DNA of 64,000 bases, from positions 21,445,019 through 21,509,018 of the forward strand of contig CM049306.1 of NCBI GenBank assembly GCA_026874595.1, read 5' to 3'. The stretch is from Sipunculus nudus. Lineage: Eukaryota > Annelida > Sipuncula > Golfingiida > Sipunculidae. Under the pieces are notes generated by a model that had not been told where the DNA came from, did not search any database, and saw nothing but the letters and a program-made list of their open reading frames with translations. A program made the translations under genes and the position numbers. Of this stretch, positions 49,291 through 61,625 are shown piece by piece. Position 1 is the first letter of the stretch. The number at the start of each line of letters is the position of its first letter.

Positions 49291-49765
49291 AAGAAGAAAC
49301 AAAAGTTTGTATGGAACGTTCAGTGTGAAAATGCATTTCAGAATTTGAAAGCAATTCTGCAAAGTTCACCAGTTTTGGTAACTCCAGACTTTTCTGAACC
49401 TGTTAAATTAGCTGTAGATACTAGTGATAGTGCTGGTGGTGCTATGTTGTTACAAGAAGGCAATAATGACATAGATTATCCAATTGACTATTTTTCAAGA
49501 AAGTTTAATGCAAACCAGAAAAACTACTCCACTATTGAAAAAGAATGTTTGGCTTTGATTTTGGCATTGCAACATTTTGAAATTTATGCTTCATCAATCA
49601 AGCCTATCATTGTCTCCAGTGATCACAATCCCCTCACGTTCATGAACAAGTTGAAGTGTAAAAATCAAAGATTGTTGCGATAGAGTTTGTTCCTACAAGA
49701 TCACAACCTTGAAATCAAACACATTAAAGGGAAAGACATTGTACTTGCTGATTGCTAATCGAGAT
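49222..49765 (+). pseudogene. RT connection and RNase H domain
   Basis: Degrades the RNA strand of the hybrid. The 153-codon open frame runs from VGYYRKFCPNF through FVWNVQCENAFQNLKAIL to the RNase H catalytic residues: Asp in KLAVDTSDS (49417-49419), Glu in IEKECLALILAL (49543-49545) and Asp in VSSDHNPL (49621-49623). A TAG at 49681 breaks the last part, which continues as QDHNLEIKHIKGKD. After that there is only about 100 bp to the polypurine tract and no second integrase. The best preserved domain of the element. Confidence 0.82.
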
Positions 49766-49858
49766 GTTTATGAAATGTTGATGATTTTTGAGATGTTGTA
49801 AAAATTTAGTGATTGTGATCGCAAAAAGAAAGTTTAGAGAAAACTTTCTTTTTTCTTA

Positions 49859-49870
49859 CAGGAGGGGGAG
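49859..49870 (+). promoter_or_regulatory. Polypurine tract
   Basis: CAGGAGGGGGAG lies immediately before the 3' LTR, where plus-strand DNA synthesis would be primed. It confirms the 3' LTR start. Confidence 0.8.
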
Positions 49871-50640
49871 TTTTACAGGTGCCCCTTTTTATTGTGTGCA
49901 GCGGTCTTACAGATGATTGTTTTATTATGATTTATTATGCCGGGCCGGGCTGGCCAACGTGTGAACCCTGACACGGCGTTCCCGTTCTAGTATGTTCTTT
50001 GAGCGTGTGTACTGTGTATTATGGATTGTTCGTGAAAGGGAATTTTCTAGAGTTTTCGGAGCAAAGGTTATAAATTTAGACCGTGTTTTAGAGCCGGGAG
50101 AGAGGTGAGAGAATATTCCAGCGGACACAGAAGCGTGTAAGTCAGTTCGTGGGACCTATTCCGATAAGTGCGGCACGTATAGATTCTCTTCAGATTTTCT
50201 TCTATATTTGTGACGAATCTTATTTGGTCTTCAGTTTACTTTCGGTATTGTTACAAGAGCTTTACATAGGACTGTTATTCTCCGAGAGAATTTGTGTGAA
50301 CTGTTCGTCCGGTTTATACATTTTAAAGGACTAATCGCTGTGACAGTGGTGGTATCCAGGTACTGAGCACTTTGTTTTTTTTACTGTGTGATTGAATTGA
50401 TTTGTTGTTATACTGCTGTTATACTGTGTAATGATATTGATTTAGTGTATTGTAATGTTAGGGTTGTTTTAAGAATAAATTATAATTATTTGTAAACAAA
50501 AAAAAAAACACTGACTTCTTTATTCCTTCCCCCAGACATTTCCCGCTGCCTAGTGTTACAGAATTTGATTTTTTTTATATCCTTGACAAAATTTATGTTC
50601 ATCACGCATACGTGATCTGTTGATATTAGTTTCCGTAACA
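49871..50640 (+). mobile_element. 3' LTR
   Basis: TTTTACAGGTGCCCC (expected TGTTACAGG) to TTTCCGTAACA. TATAAAT lies at 50069-50075 and AATAAA at 50474-50479. GAAGTCAGTGTTTTT-type U5 sequence (50498-50522) is shared with the other LTRs. It differs from the 5' remnant, whose U3 is closer to copy D. Confidence 0.9.
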
Positions 50641-51142
50641 TCGTATACTCTCTAGAGGAAAAGCGAACCGGCAGGTGGGCGGGGGGGGGGGGGGGGGGTC
50701 TGGCTTTTTAGCTGCAGCTAAGAGAACGACTATCTATGAAAGAGATTTATAACATAAATTTGGAGGAAAGTCATGATTGAAGATTAATATTATACTAAAG
50801 TTTTCACTAGCTGCTAAACAAAACGCTGTGACGTTGTTACAGTCTGTTTTTATTGATTGTAGCTTGGTGAGCAACTGGTAAAGGTTTTTTTTCAACGAAA
50901 TATTCCATGCATTCTGTGATCAGTTGACCCCAACATTACCAGAAAGTCCAATGTAACATGTTTTATGGTAACAAATTCTGGGAATTCACATTTCATATGA
51001 AAGGACTGTCTGTTTGAATCGGGCAATTATGAGGTACGGTTCTTTTACCTACACTTTACCCCAGTTGGGATTACATATCTCGGTTTCTCACGTATATTGC
51101 ATGAAAACGTGCCGCCACAAAAATGCCCGAAACTTCCCGTTA

Positions 51143-51285
51143 TTTAAAGGTTCCTCACGCAGCGGTTTTTCACTGCAGTTGCCCCAGACCTCTTTTCGTG
51201 AAACCGTTGCTTTGTATACCAAGAATCTCTGGGTTTGACCACCAGGGTGGGCACAGAACAAAGACCAATGAGAGCGTGTTATCGC
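51143..51285 (-). repeat. Interspersed repeat, copy 2 (fragment)
   Basis: Shares TTCCTCACGCAGCGG, CTGGGTTTGACCACCAGG and GCACAGAACAAAG with 52600-52710 and with 5140-5170. Confidence 0.65.
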
Positions 51286-52315
51286 AAAAATTTAGGTGGA
51301 CAAGGGTTGTGATAATAAGTAAACACTTCATTGTCCCATAAACCACCTCTCCTAATAACTAGCGTTACCCATATCTATTTTATAGTTTTGGACAGACAGC
51401 CAAACAACTAGACAAATGAACTGACGAACAGGGTGAAAACATTACTGCTGCTAATTTTTATTGTCAAAGTTGAAAAAAAAATGAAACACTTTTGTTAGTC
51501 ACACAACTCTTGGGTATAAACTGTCTTTGACAGGAATGCAAATACAAGGGAAGAGACACGTGTATAAGGTATCTTTACAGAACCGAATTAGAAATCGGAC
51601 CCGTGGAATTAATTACACAACACAAAACAAAGGTTACCACAAAACGGGCATACTTTAATTATCAGGGTTTCAAAGTTTAATGTCAAACTGCTATCCATCT
51701 AGAAGAGTATTGAGAATATAACCCGTAACGCATTAGAAATGTAAACTATTAGAGCTTCAGTTTATTAAGCATTTTTATCCGATTATCACACCTTCTCTTA
51801 ATACATAAATTAGACAGTTATGAGATAAAGAGTGGCTGCGTTGACATTTCATGTGTAGTTGTAATTAACAGTGAGAAATCCAATTACAGAAATGCGGACT
51901 CGGGGGTGTTGGATCGGTGCTGAGGCCTCAGTTGGTTCTGTTTTTCATTAAATCTTTACTACAGGGACCAATTTGTTAACTAATGTTGTTCTGTTGATTA
52001 GACTACAGTCGGCCACATTAGGCGTACAGTCAGCCCTAAGTCACGGTTCAGCCACGGAAAGCCATTACGTGGAATCGTCGGGAATAGTGCAGGGGCAAAG
52101 AACCATACCTGCAAAACTGGTCCCGGATATTAAACTATCATACTATACATATATATGCTCCTTAGTTATATATGCAGGGTTTCTTGAAAACTTTTGTTAG
52201 ACATTTCACTGTTCATATTCAAGATGAATATTTATGGCATCATTTTGATTATATAATTATCGGGACTACTATTTATAATTGACCGGCCAAACCCTAAAAT
52301 GTGCTTAGGAAAAAA

Positions 52316-52356
52316 AGCGGCATTTGACATTAAAGGTCAAATTTGAAGGTCAAAAG
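52316..52356 (+). promoter_or_regulatory. AGGTCA half-site group
   Basis: AAAGGTCAAATTTGAAGGTC then AAAAGGTTAA: two AGGTCA half-sites and a degenerate third. Context is repeat-like. Confidence 0.25.
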
Positions 52357-52589
52357 GTTAACTCTCCATCAAATTCATCCTCTTGTTTTTTTTGATAAAT
52401 TTGGTCTTTCATTGGAATTTTAGCAACAGGAGTCTCAGCTTCTGAATTCTGAACATATATCTGATGGTCACCTTTTGTGCCCTCAAATATAACAAGTAAT
52501 AATGTTTAAAAATTTAAAGTATTACAGGTGGCGCCACCAGTCTTCTGTAGCAGTTAATGTCCAGTAAGATAAAAAAGCCAGTACATGTC

Positions 52590-52905
52590 AGCGTGTGAAA
52601 TGTTACGCTCCTCACGCAGAGGTTAAACACTGTAGTCGTTCCAGTCGTTTTCAAGTAACCGCTGCTTTGTACAGCAAGATTCCCTGGGTCTGAGCACCAG
52701 GGTGCGCACAGAGCAAAGAACACACTGCTCAGAAAGGTGAGCAAAAAATTGATTTTGGCCCTGTACCAGAAATGGTGAAATGCGACCAACTAGAGCGAGA
52801 GTCGCAGGTTTAAGATTTTGAGCTGGATGCACAATGCGATACCGTACCCTCATTGGTCTGATCACAATTCTTTGCTCACCAGAGTTTGCCACCGCAAATC
52901 AGTTC
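52590..52905 (-). repeat. Interspersed repeat, copy 3
   Basis: The most complete copy. Shares the opening GCTCCTCACGCAGAGG with 51143-51285, and GAGCTGGATGCACAATGC and ATTCTTTGCTCACC with 5049-5345. Contains the small TIR element at 52736-52880. Confidence 0.75.
52736..52880. mobile_element. Possible 145-bp TIR element
   Basis: GGTGAGCAAAAAATTG (52736-52751) is inverted at 52865-52880 with one mismatch. No clear target duplication was found. Confidence 0.45.
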
Positions 52906-54526
52906 CATCAATGTTGCAAAGAGGTGCACATTTATGTACAAAGGGCCACGTTTTGTCCCGTTCTCTTTGAACGTGGGCCCCTCACGACCATCCACGTGCA
53001 CACACGGTTCGAAGGCTTCGTCCTCCCAAGTCCTTCCACGACCTTCATGAACGTGGTGAACCGTAGACAGAACATGTTGATGAGAGCTATAGGCTTAAGC
53101 GATAGATCATTAACAAAAGTATAGCGTTATATATCGAGGGAAATGAAAATACCGATTATCTAAAAGAGACTATCGGTAAAAGAGAAGAAAATTCCAATTG
53201 AGTTTAAAAAATCTATTTGAAAAAAAGCAGCGGGTTAAGAAGTGACAAAGTACGCGATGGATAGGAGAACAAACGAAAGGGCTGCAATGATGCAAATGCT
53301 TTGAACGAACATTTATATATAGTTTGGTTTCCGTGTGATGTATAAGATTTATTTTATTTCAAATCAACTTTTCCAGAGGCGTCTAGTGTATCACATTTCT
53401 TGTCAGAGCTCTCGATTATCATATTGATTTTTGTACCGATAATCATATGAAAGATAAAGAAGCGTGCTTTTCAGATTTTAGTGCAAAACATGTAGAAGAT
53501 TATACAGCTGTTTTGTATAAATAATTATTTTGAAACAGGAAGTCACCTGATGTATACAACACACAAGCTATTTACCACACCATGCAAGGGGCCGGCCGGC
53601 GGCTGTATTAGATAAAGAACCTTTGGAGGGTTGATCTGATAGGCGCAGGACGTGTATAACATGACAGGCACGAGTAATAGGAACTCAATACCGATACAGA
53701 ACAAAGAAACAAAAGGAAACCTGACCAGGGAAATGTACATTAGCATAAACACACGTTTCAAGACAAAACGTATATTAGCATAGACGCTTCAGATCAACAT
53801 GTGTATAAGCATATAGGCACTGTTTACAAGAAACTCAAGTTATGCCTTAGAAAGTTATGAAATGTTTGATATTTATATATTATATACAGAATCCTTATCT
53901 GGTAATACAATAATCATCAATAATCAGGTAAAAACAACATAATTTGGATTTTGGATTAATTATCATAAAGGTTTATATGTATAAACACCTGTAAAGTTAA
54001 CTACTTGAAAAAAGGTGTGCTTCAACGGTCTATTTTATGCAATTATAAACTGTTAGTTTTATATATGTTGTAAATAAACAATCTGGACGTTCCTACAAAA
54101 TCACTGTTATGCTAAAATTGAATATGTTTACAATATCATAATGCTAACATTAATATACATTAATATATTAAAATATATGTATATGAATAAATAATATAGA
54201 TAAATTTAATTAAGATATAGTTATAGTGTCAGAATCGGTTAACGAATATCCCCAGGTTTCTGTTTTCATCAACTATCAACAAAAATTTAACCCGATAAAA
54301 CCCACTTGTTTTGTTTCTTTTAAAGCACATAATAATTCTTTTGTCATGGTAAATTTATGAAAATTTGTTGTTTTTTATCACATTTTTATTCATAAAGCTT
54401 ATCAAGCGTCCATGATATAAAGTAAAAATGTTTTTTTGTAAATCTGACTTCGAGATTCAAACACCCAAGCAAAACTATATCGCCGAGCGATCGCAAGTGA
54501 AGGCTCCTTCGTTCCCCTCCCCCCCT

Positions 54527-54545
54527 CCCCCCCCCCCCCCCCCCC
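54527..54545. repeat. Poly-C run (19)
   Basis: Preceded by CCCCTCCCCCCTC; a polypyrimidine patch of about 30 bases. Confidence 0.95.
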
Positions 54546-55265
54546 ATCACCTTATGGCCCGGCCTCCCCATATACCCACAAATTGAGCAGTAATAGGGAT
54601 AACTCAGACAAGTCATGTTGCTTGAAAAAAAAAACAGGTAAATTTAATAACTGTGGCTATCAGTCCTATACGTATATATATGACTAGCAAGATGGGGATA
54701 CACATACGACCTCGTAAAAATAAAGGTGTAGGTCAAAATAAATAGCTGGTGTGGAGGTCGGTTATATTTGACATCAAACAGGGGCAGGGGTGGTTGAAAA
54801 TGAAGATCCACCACGGAGTGTACGGCCTTCGCAATAAAATAAATATCAGGAGCTACTTTGCAACTTAAGATCGATCGGTTTGTAACCAAAAGAGACACGA
54901 GAAAGTTCGGCCGAACTTTTTTTTTATTCAAATATGGATATAGAAATAAACTCATCAACCCCTATAGGCCTCCCTCCCCGCGGGAAGTGCCTAAATCTTA
55001 AATTGTGTTTGTAAAATGATATCCTCGGAGGCCCCAGTCTCAACACACCTTTCATATTTACATCCTGGTCTTTCTGGCATGTTCGCTCATTCACCTTTTA
55101 CGATCCCAAGCAAGAGTATTCGTTAGTGCTGCCTGGAGATTTTTCGTCCTACATTTTTAGTAATGTAACCAAGGGCGTCAGTACAGGGGAGTTACAACCC
55201 GCCTCCCCCCCCCCCCCCCCAATTTTTAGCAAGGGGAGTGGATGGGGTGGGGTTGATCAATGTAA

Positions 55266-55790
55266 TCATCCCCTGCTATTCGGAGAATAATGTTTATATA
55301 TTGGAAATGAAATATATGAATAATTAGAACTATAGACGTTGGTTCCTTTTCTGAATTTACTATGAAATGTGTATTTGAATTGTGTCACAGACACACACAC
55401 ATACACACATGTATATATATGTATACTTTGATTTCTCTGATTATATATACATTGATTACCCTTCCATGATTGCGAGTCATACCCCAACCCTTGCAGATAA
55501 ATTGACGCCACTGAATTAACCAATACGTCTTTGATGATGAAGTCGCGCTCCTGTTGTATAACTCTTGGCCGGGGGTCACTTTGGAGAAAGATTCTAAACA
55601 TGCACCACAAGGAAGTCGATCTAAATTCACCATTTTTTCTTTTATCATGGGACAGAGAGAATAAAAATACTAGATGCTTATATCGCGACTGTGTTAATTT
55701 AAGATAGAAAGTATCTTTCCGCTCGGACCCCTGTGGCTGATTTCCTTGAGTAAAACAATTCAAAAGGAACCAGGTTTGCACATATGTCAA
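55266..55790 (-). other. Unidentified ORF, 174 codons, probably chance
   Basis: One of the longer unbroken frames outside recognised elements. The translation begins TYVQTWFLLNCFTQGNQPQG and ends in a low-complexity tract rich in Y, I and S that comes from a TA/CA-rich microsatellite. No domain, signal peptide or homology was recognised. An overlapping minus frame is open as well. It may contain an exon, but nothing supports that. Confidence 0.12.
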
Positions 55791-58700
55791 TAAAATGTCA
55801 CATTTTCTATCCCTGAAGCTGTATAAATTTTAGGTATTGGAAACTAGAATCAGGCGTTTCCGACTGAATCATACTTTAGTGCTACAGGGGTCTGCTCCCA
55901 GTGCAGTTCTGGACAATCTTTCTTTAAGTCCATAGCATTTACAACATAATATCTCTGTATGTTTATTGATCCGTCAGCTGTTACTGTGTGGGTATTATGT
56001 GTGCATTGCGTGACATATGAACGCGGTCAGTAAAGCTTTAAATAAGGTTTTCCATTATCTATTCAGTCCGGGGAAAAACAAATATCGGAATGTCTATAGA
56101 CAAATATCCAGCCAAGAGCAGAATTAACGCATGTTCATACCTTGGTCTTGCAAATGGGCCTTTTCTCAATAGACATTTCGGGAAATATTAGGAATTTTTT
56201 TAATTAACTTTAAAACTCTTTGCGACGGTATTATCATATTCTATTTTTTACTTTATTCAAGACGTGAAAATACTTCAGAGACCAGGCACACTTGTCATGA
56301 TTTCTATCTGTAGTTTTGACTTTGCTGGCACTCTGGTATGTAACCGAAATCAAAAGTAACCTTTTCATAAATCTTTTTTTTTATAAAAAATCTTTGAATG
56401 CTTTTCTTAAAGTCAAAACAAGTATATATTAACAATGTGACCCTAAACAAGCAATCATCAGCTCTTAAATGTAATTTTTATTGAATGTTGCATATGACCT
56501 TGACCTTCATAAAAAGGACTGGGATGGTGTGACAAAATATCTGATATATTTTTCCCCACAATAATCTGCTAAGATACCCTATATAGTTTTCCTGTCCAGA
56601 AGAAAAAAAAACAACAACAACTGCATGATTCTCAAGCTTGTCATGTAGCTGTGACATAGCTTTCGTGCTTCGATTTGTCTCTTGGACAGTAGCTGAACAT
56701 TTGTATGTGGGATGGTTTCAAGTTATTGACCTAAATATTTAAGGTGGGACGGGCCTATTATGTCATGGGCTCTATAAATTTCACTCTCCTAACATTACAC
56801 ACATTTATGTTGCTTATTTCTCACTTTATATTGTATGACCGAGCCAGACTTCATTTACAGCAGTGTTTTAAGCAATTAGGAGAACATTTGTGGTATTGTG
56901 TCGTGTATAAATACCGTAAAAGCAGAATGGTTTCATTTTTGGACCAAGCCACTTTGCACAAACATTGATCTGTTTTCTCGTCTTATGATATAAGGTAATG
57001 TCAGACATTACTGGTCTTGAGCAATAGCGGCTGAATATATTGTAAGGTGCAAATACTTAGGGACCCCTAATATGTTAAAAGTAAACCTCTATTAACCAAT
57101 GATCCTCTAGGCTAGTTTAGTGCTTTACTTGGGTATAACCCTGGTGAGACTATGGTCTTCTGTCTGAATTTATAAAGACTTTATGTAACATACGACTCAT
57201 ATACTTTTTTTCTGTAAACAGGTTGTCATTATAAACTGACTCTGCGTCTGGTGGTCTTGGTATAACTCAAATGTGTACAAGTATATAACTATTGTCCCTG
57301 CCTGCAGAAATAATACGCTTCAGTGGGAATGATAAGCAAAATATGTGTTAATGCAAAATCATAAAATATTTTAACATTAAAACATAATAATAAGCGATAT
57401 AGTAATATACATGATTTCCAGCTCATTAAGTGCAACGTAAAATATATATTCTGTCCCAATAGACTATGGCATGGACGGGCCCGACAGGTAAATCTTGACT
57501 CACTGACGTCCATGTTTTCGGATTTGGGAAGAATAAATAATTTTTTATTACTATCTTGCTTTCTATTTTAGGATTCCTCTATTATTCATTAAAATGCTGA
57601 CGGTGAAACCATGGCAATGATTTAAATGCAAATATTCAGACCACAAGGTCTCATATATGTACTGAGTCAAAATCATTCATAAGCCTTTAATAGACTGATG
57701 TATAAGGTATGAACGAACTATGTGGACGATGTCCCCCGAGCATTGCCTCCAGAACTACTGGGCTTTAATTAAAATATCTGTGTCTTGTACCAACCCCGCT
57801 TCTGTTGTATGGTAATAAAATTTATTAAGGTATTTACCTTATAGAAATGAGTGATTTATCTACTGATATGTGGTTACATACAACTTTGATACGTTTTCAT
57901 TCACGATTCATAAGCACCTGTCTGATGAAAGGTGTATACATGCCAGATTTACTTATCCTATTCAAGTGGGACAGAATGTAGATGCTTTGCAGCACGTTCA
58001 CTCAGCAAGTGCTCATTGCATATGCTTTTTGTAGATATTTCGTTCAAATATGATCACGCAAGTTTGACTCTAAAGATTCCGAGAGATAGGCCTAATATAG
58101 AATGTAAACCCTCATGAATGACAACATCAAAAATTCTATTTTATTATTCGGGTTCTTCCAGAATCTTCTTGGAAGCCTTATTGTGATAGTAATACATTTG
58201 TAGCATAATTATGACATAAAACTTCCTGTTATCAGCTTTGTAATGTTATAAATATATTTTTCATTCAGATTTTAAATTTATAGCACTTCTTAATTTGTTT
58301 TCAAGGGATCAGTCGAGTTAACTATTCGCCTCTCTGGCTTATTCCTGCATTGCAGCTGACTTTTTGGATTGATCTGTCAATTTATGACGTATTTCCAAAT
58401 ATAAATTTGACGCCCAATGTTGATCAAACTTTAATATCAATTCATAGTTTAATCTATATATCCCATTACGACAATCAGACTGATTTAGTTTTATATACCA
58501 TTCATGAGTTGGTATGCGTCATTCAGCGGTTTCAGTGGAACGAAAATAAATGGCTGTGTGGTATCAGAGACATATAGCAATAATTCTTCACCGAGTCAAC
58601 GCTTTTATTAATTCCAGATTGTATTACATATCTGCAGTAATATTAAACAATTTTGAAACAATTTTGAAGAATTCACTTGGCAGGGATATTTACAATGAAA

Positions 58701-59300
58701 TGAAATATACAAGGTATGAAATCAATACCACTGAGCCTGGGAAAACAATTACTCGGTGAAGGGTCAAAACCAGCTGTGACACTGAAACTAACAAGGCACG
58801 ATATGTTGATTTCTGGTTCCTGACATAACTGCATGCACGTTTTAAAATATCTCACGTGTAGAATATTCGAAATATACCTGGTGTTCCAGTTATATTTCGT
58901 AGAGTTACGCCAATAGCAATGTTTATTTTCGCTCCATAGTTGATATTGTTTTTGTCTTCTACTTCAGCAGTCTTTACATTAGGCGGTTGATTAAAAACCT
59001 ACATCTGAAAACAAGAGGTAAAGTTTACTACCTGCATATGGAAGTGTACAATAAAGTAACAGGCCCAGTCCATCTTGGGTACAGTAGAAAAATAGTCACA
59101 TATATAATTTATATGCATGTCAGAACTAGAATTTTCAAAACGATTTCCAAGTTTTAGTCCTGCATCGCTGTGTGTAGAAACTAGCATAAAACACACATGA
59201 TAATCGCAAATTTCCAGTTTAAATTCCTTTTAATAAGGAGACTTGTATTGGACTAGGACATGAACTTATACTCGGTTTTCAAATGACTGGAACTTGAAAA

Positions 59301-59385
59301 GTGGGGTGTGGACTCGAAACTCAAGGACTCGGACTGGACTCGGGTGGCCCGGACTCGGACTTGCACTCAGACTCGGAAAGTGTGA
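59301..59385. repeat. Short ACTCGG repeat
   Basis: GGACTCGGACTGGACTCGGG and further GACTCGGAC and CACTCAGACTCGG units within about 80 bp. It uses the same hexamer as the Harbinger subterminal arrays. Confidence 0.7.
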
Positions 59386-61597
59386 ACACGACAACATCAT
59401 TGCTTTCCGCAGATATTCATCACGAGATAAGAGTTATCAAACTTAATCATTATCCGTGCTGTCATGTACAGACGAACCTCTATAGTGTGTGTTATAACAT
59501 ATCAGTAGACATAACCTGCAAGCATTGATCCTGTTATTTAAATCTTTCTAATATTTTGATTAGTTACTCAATGCATCCTTAAATATATCATACTGTTCTA
59601 CAAATTTCTTCTAAGACAAGCCACTCTCGTAAACTTTGAACAGGTACAATGTTAGGGCTATGCTTAACTTTTATATTTCATTTTATAAGTGGCCAGTAAG
59701 AGTGAATATGACACAGAATGCACGCTAATGATCAGTGTTCGGTGTTAATCATTAAGTTGAACTGCCAAGTAAACATTGCACTGGGTCAGGGAGTTTTATA
59801 TATATATATTTTATTGCTGGAAAATCATACAATACACATGTCACACAAAATTGTACACAATCGCATCAAATATAGAATTTACAAAGTACATTGCCTGGAT
59901 GTCATTCCAACTATACTTCAAATTTTCAGTCCTTGTAATTTGTACATGCAGTATATACATATATTCTAGTGGTCTTGGTAGAAAACATTTACCCCTTTGC
60001 TTTTTCTTTCAATACTAAAACTGCAATGCTACTGTATGTTAAAATGCTTCCTTATTTTTTTCCATTTTTTAATGTGCAGTAATCTTATATTTCTGTTTTG
60101 CTATAATATGTCCAATTTTCTCTTTATATTTCAATCTCCTTAAAAAATGGAATTAAATTGCTTGTGTTCTAACTATATTCCTTTCTACTTTGATATACAC
60201 ACATTTTAAATTTATAAGGTTATTCTTAATTGGAAACATTCCATACAATACTGTGTTCAAGGTTAAAGTGGCATTATCACTCCATTTGATTTCATCCTAT
60301 CCACAATTCTAAAATACAGATATTTTTTGTTACAAAATATTCATAAAAAATGTGTTCCTTGGTCTCTAATTCTATGAAGCATTAAGAACATCGGTAACTT
60401 TCAACTAATTCATTTGTAAACTATTAGTTGGTAAATAGTTATGGAGTATTTTAAATAAGAATTCCCATGAGTACATATCCAATGAGATTTTTTGGATGGT
60501 TCCAAAGTAGCTCTCTCAGTTGATATTATCATCCTGTATTGTATGTCTTAACTTGACCAATGATGAGGGTGAAGTTGATTTTTGTTCCACCAAAATATCA
60601 TAAACTCGTCATTCTCCAAAAAAACGTACAAACTTGAGTTACTCTAAAAAATATAAACATTTCATCATTTTGAATATGTTAATAATCAATATTATCCTAA
60701 ATTATGACAAAACTACTTAATTAAATGTGAAAAGATGAACTAGCTTCTAATTTAATAAAATACTTTCTACATAAAAAGATGCAAAATGTACAGTTACCTA
60801 ATGTTACTCTCCTGTGGTTCCATTACTCCATCTCAATTTACTTAAAAGTTTTGAATTTTGAAATAAAAATGTCAGTGTTTATTGATTAATGTAATTGCAA
60901 GGAATACAACAGATTAATAATGGAAGGTTTGTTGCATTGTTTGACATAGATTTCATGGGTATTTCATTGTCACTGATTTTTTCTGTCAGTGGTGTTACTT
61001 GAGACAAAAAGGAATACAATCCTAATAATTGATCCTTATAGCTTCATTTTTTCAACACTAGGGGGGCCTTTTAAACATAACTAAAGCAGAACCTGAGCAG
61101 AATGGTGAGTATTATTTTACAGTTTATTCACAATTAAGACATTATCCCTAAATTTCCTATGCATGTTTTATTCATAGTCAGTGGTGTTCTCATTTTTCTT
61201 GTTAAGTGGGTTAAATTATTAAAAATCGACTACAGAGAACTAATAATAAATGTTAACCTAGTAGCCACAAAGACTAAATTTTGAAGAACAATGCTTGTTA
61301 GAATGGGCAAGTTATTATTCAAAATAATTTTTCAGTGGTGTGACTGGTCAGTAGTGTTACAGTTTCCTTGATAACCCCACTGACCCATAGAAACACTACT
61401 GACTTTTGTAGCTGATTTTAGACAAGTTTGTTTGTTTTAACAAATGATCCACTCCTAAAATTTTCTGCTGTGTTAATTTGTATCTATATTTGCATTTGAG
61501 ATAAAATAACAAAACAGTCAGCTTAAGAAAAACAAAGATTGTACATTGTGGGAACAGATCAGGTTCCACTGAGTAGGACACTAAGTGTTGAGAAAAA

Positions 61598-61625
61598 GAA
61601 AAATAAATAAATAAATAAATAAAAA
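61598..61625. repeat. (AAAT)n microsatellite
   Basis: About six AAAT units followed by an A run. Confidence 0.95.

Larger units (their letters stand above)
45309..50640 (+). mobile_element. Ty3/gypsy retrotransposon with integrase before RT (Gmr1-like)
   Basis: A 5.3-kb LTR element, internally decayed. The order on the plus strand is 5' LTR remnant, gag, protease, integrase, reverse transcriptase, RNase H, polypurine tract, 3' LTR. Ty3/gypsy elements normally have integrase last. Integrase before RT is the Ty1/copia order, yet the protein motifs here (LLGNDVAG, GPY/F-like tail, YIDD, gypsy-like RNase H) are gypsy. This combination defines the Gmr1-like lineage, known from fish and other deuterostomes. 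Stops and frameshifts break every domain, the 5' LTR, PBS and gag start are deleted, and the flanks show no target duplication. Confidence 0.85.
50641..52589. other. Stretch with an 18-base G run and one repeat fragment
   Basis: The G run is at 50681-50698, preceded by GGGC. No gene recognised. The repeat fragment at 51143-51285 is listed separately. Confidence 0.5.

Noticed and set aside
45309-50640. Ty1/copia element, from its IN-before-RT order
   Set aside because: Protease, RT, RNase H and the integrase tail have gypsy-type motifs, and the gag is of the SCAN-like gypsy type.
45309-50640. Two adjacent truncated elements creating a false IN-RT order
   Set aside because: No LTR, polypurine tract or target-site scar lies between integrase and RT, and the domains follow without a gap. 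Not fully excluded.
61080-61140. Splice-donor-like AATGGTGAGTATT
   Set aside because: A single consensus match with no coding sequence next to it.
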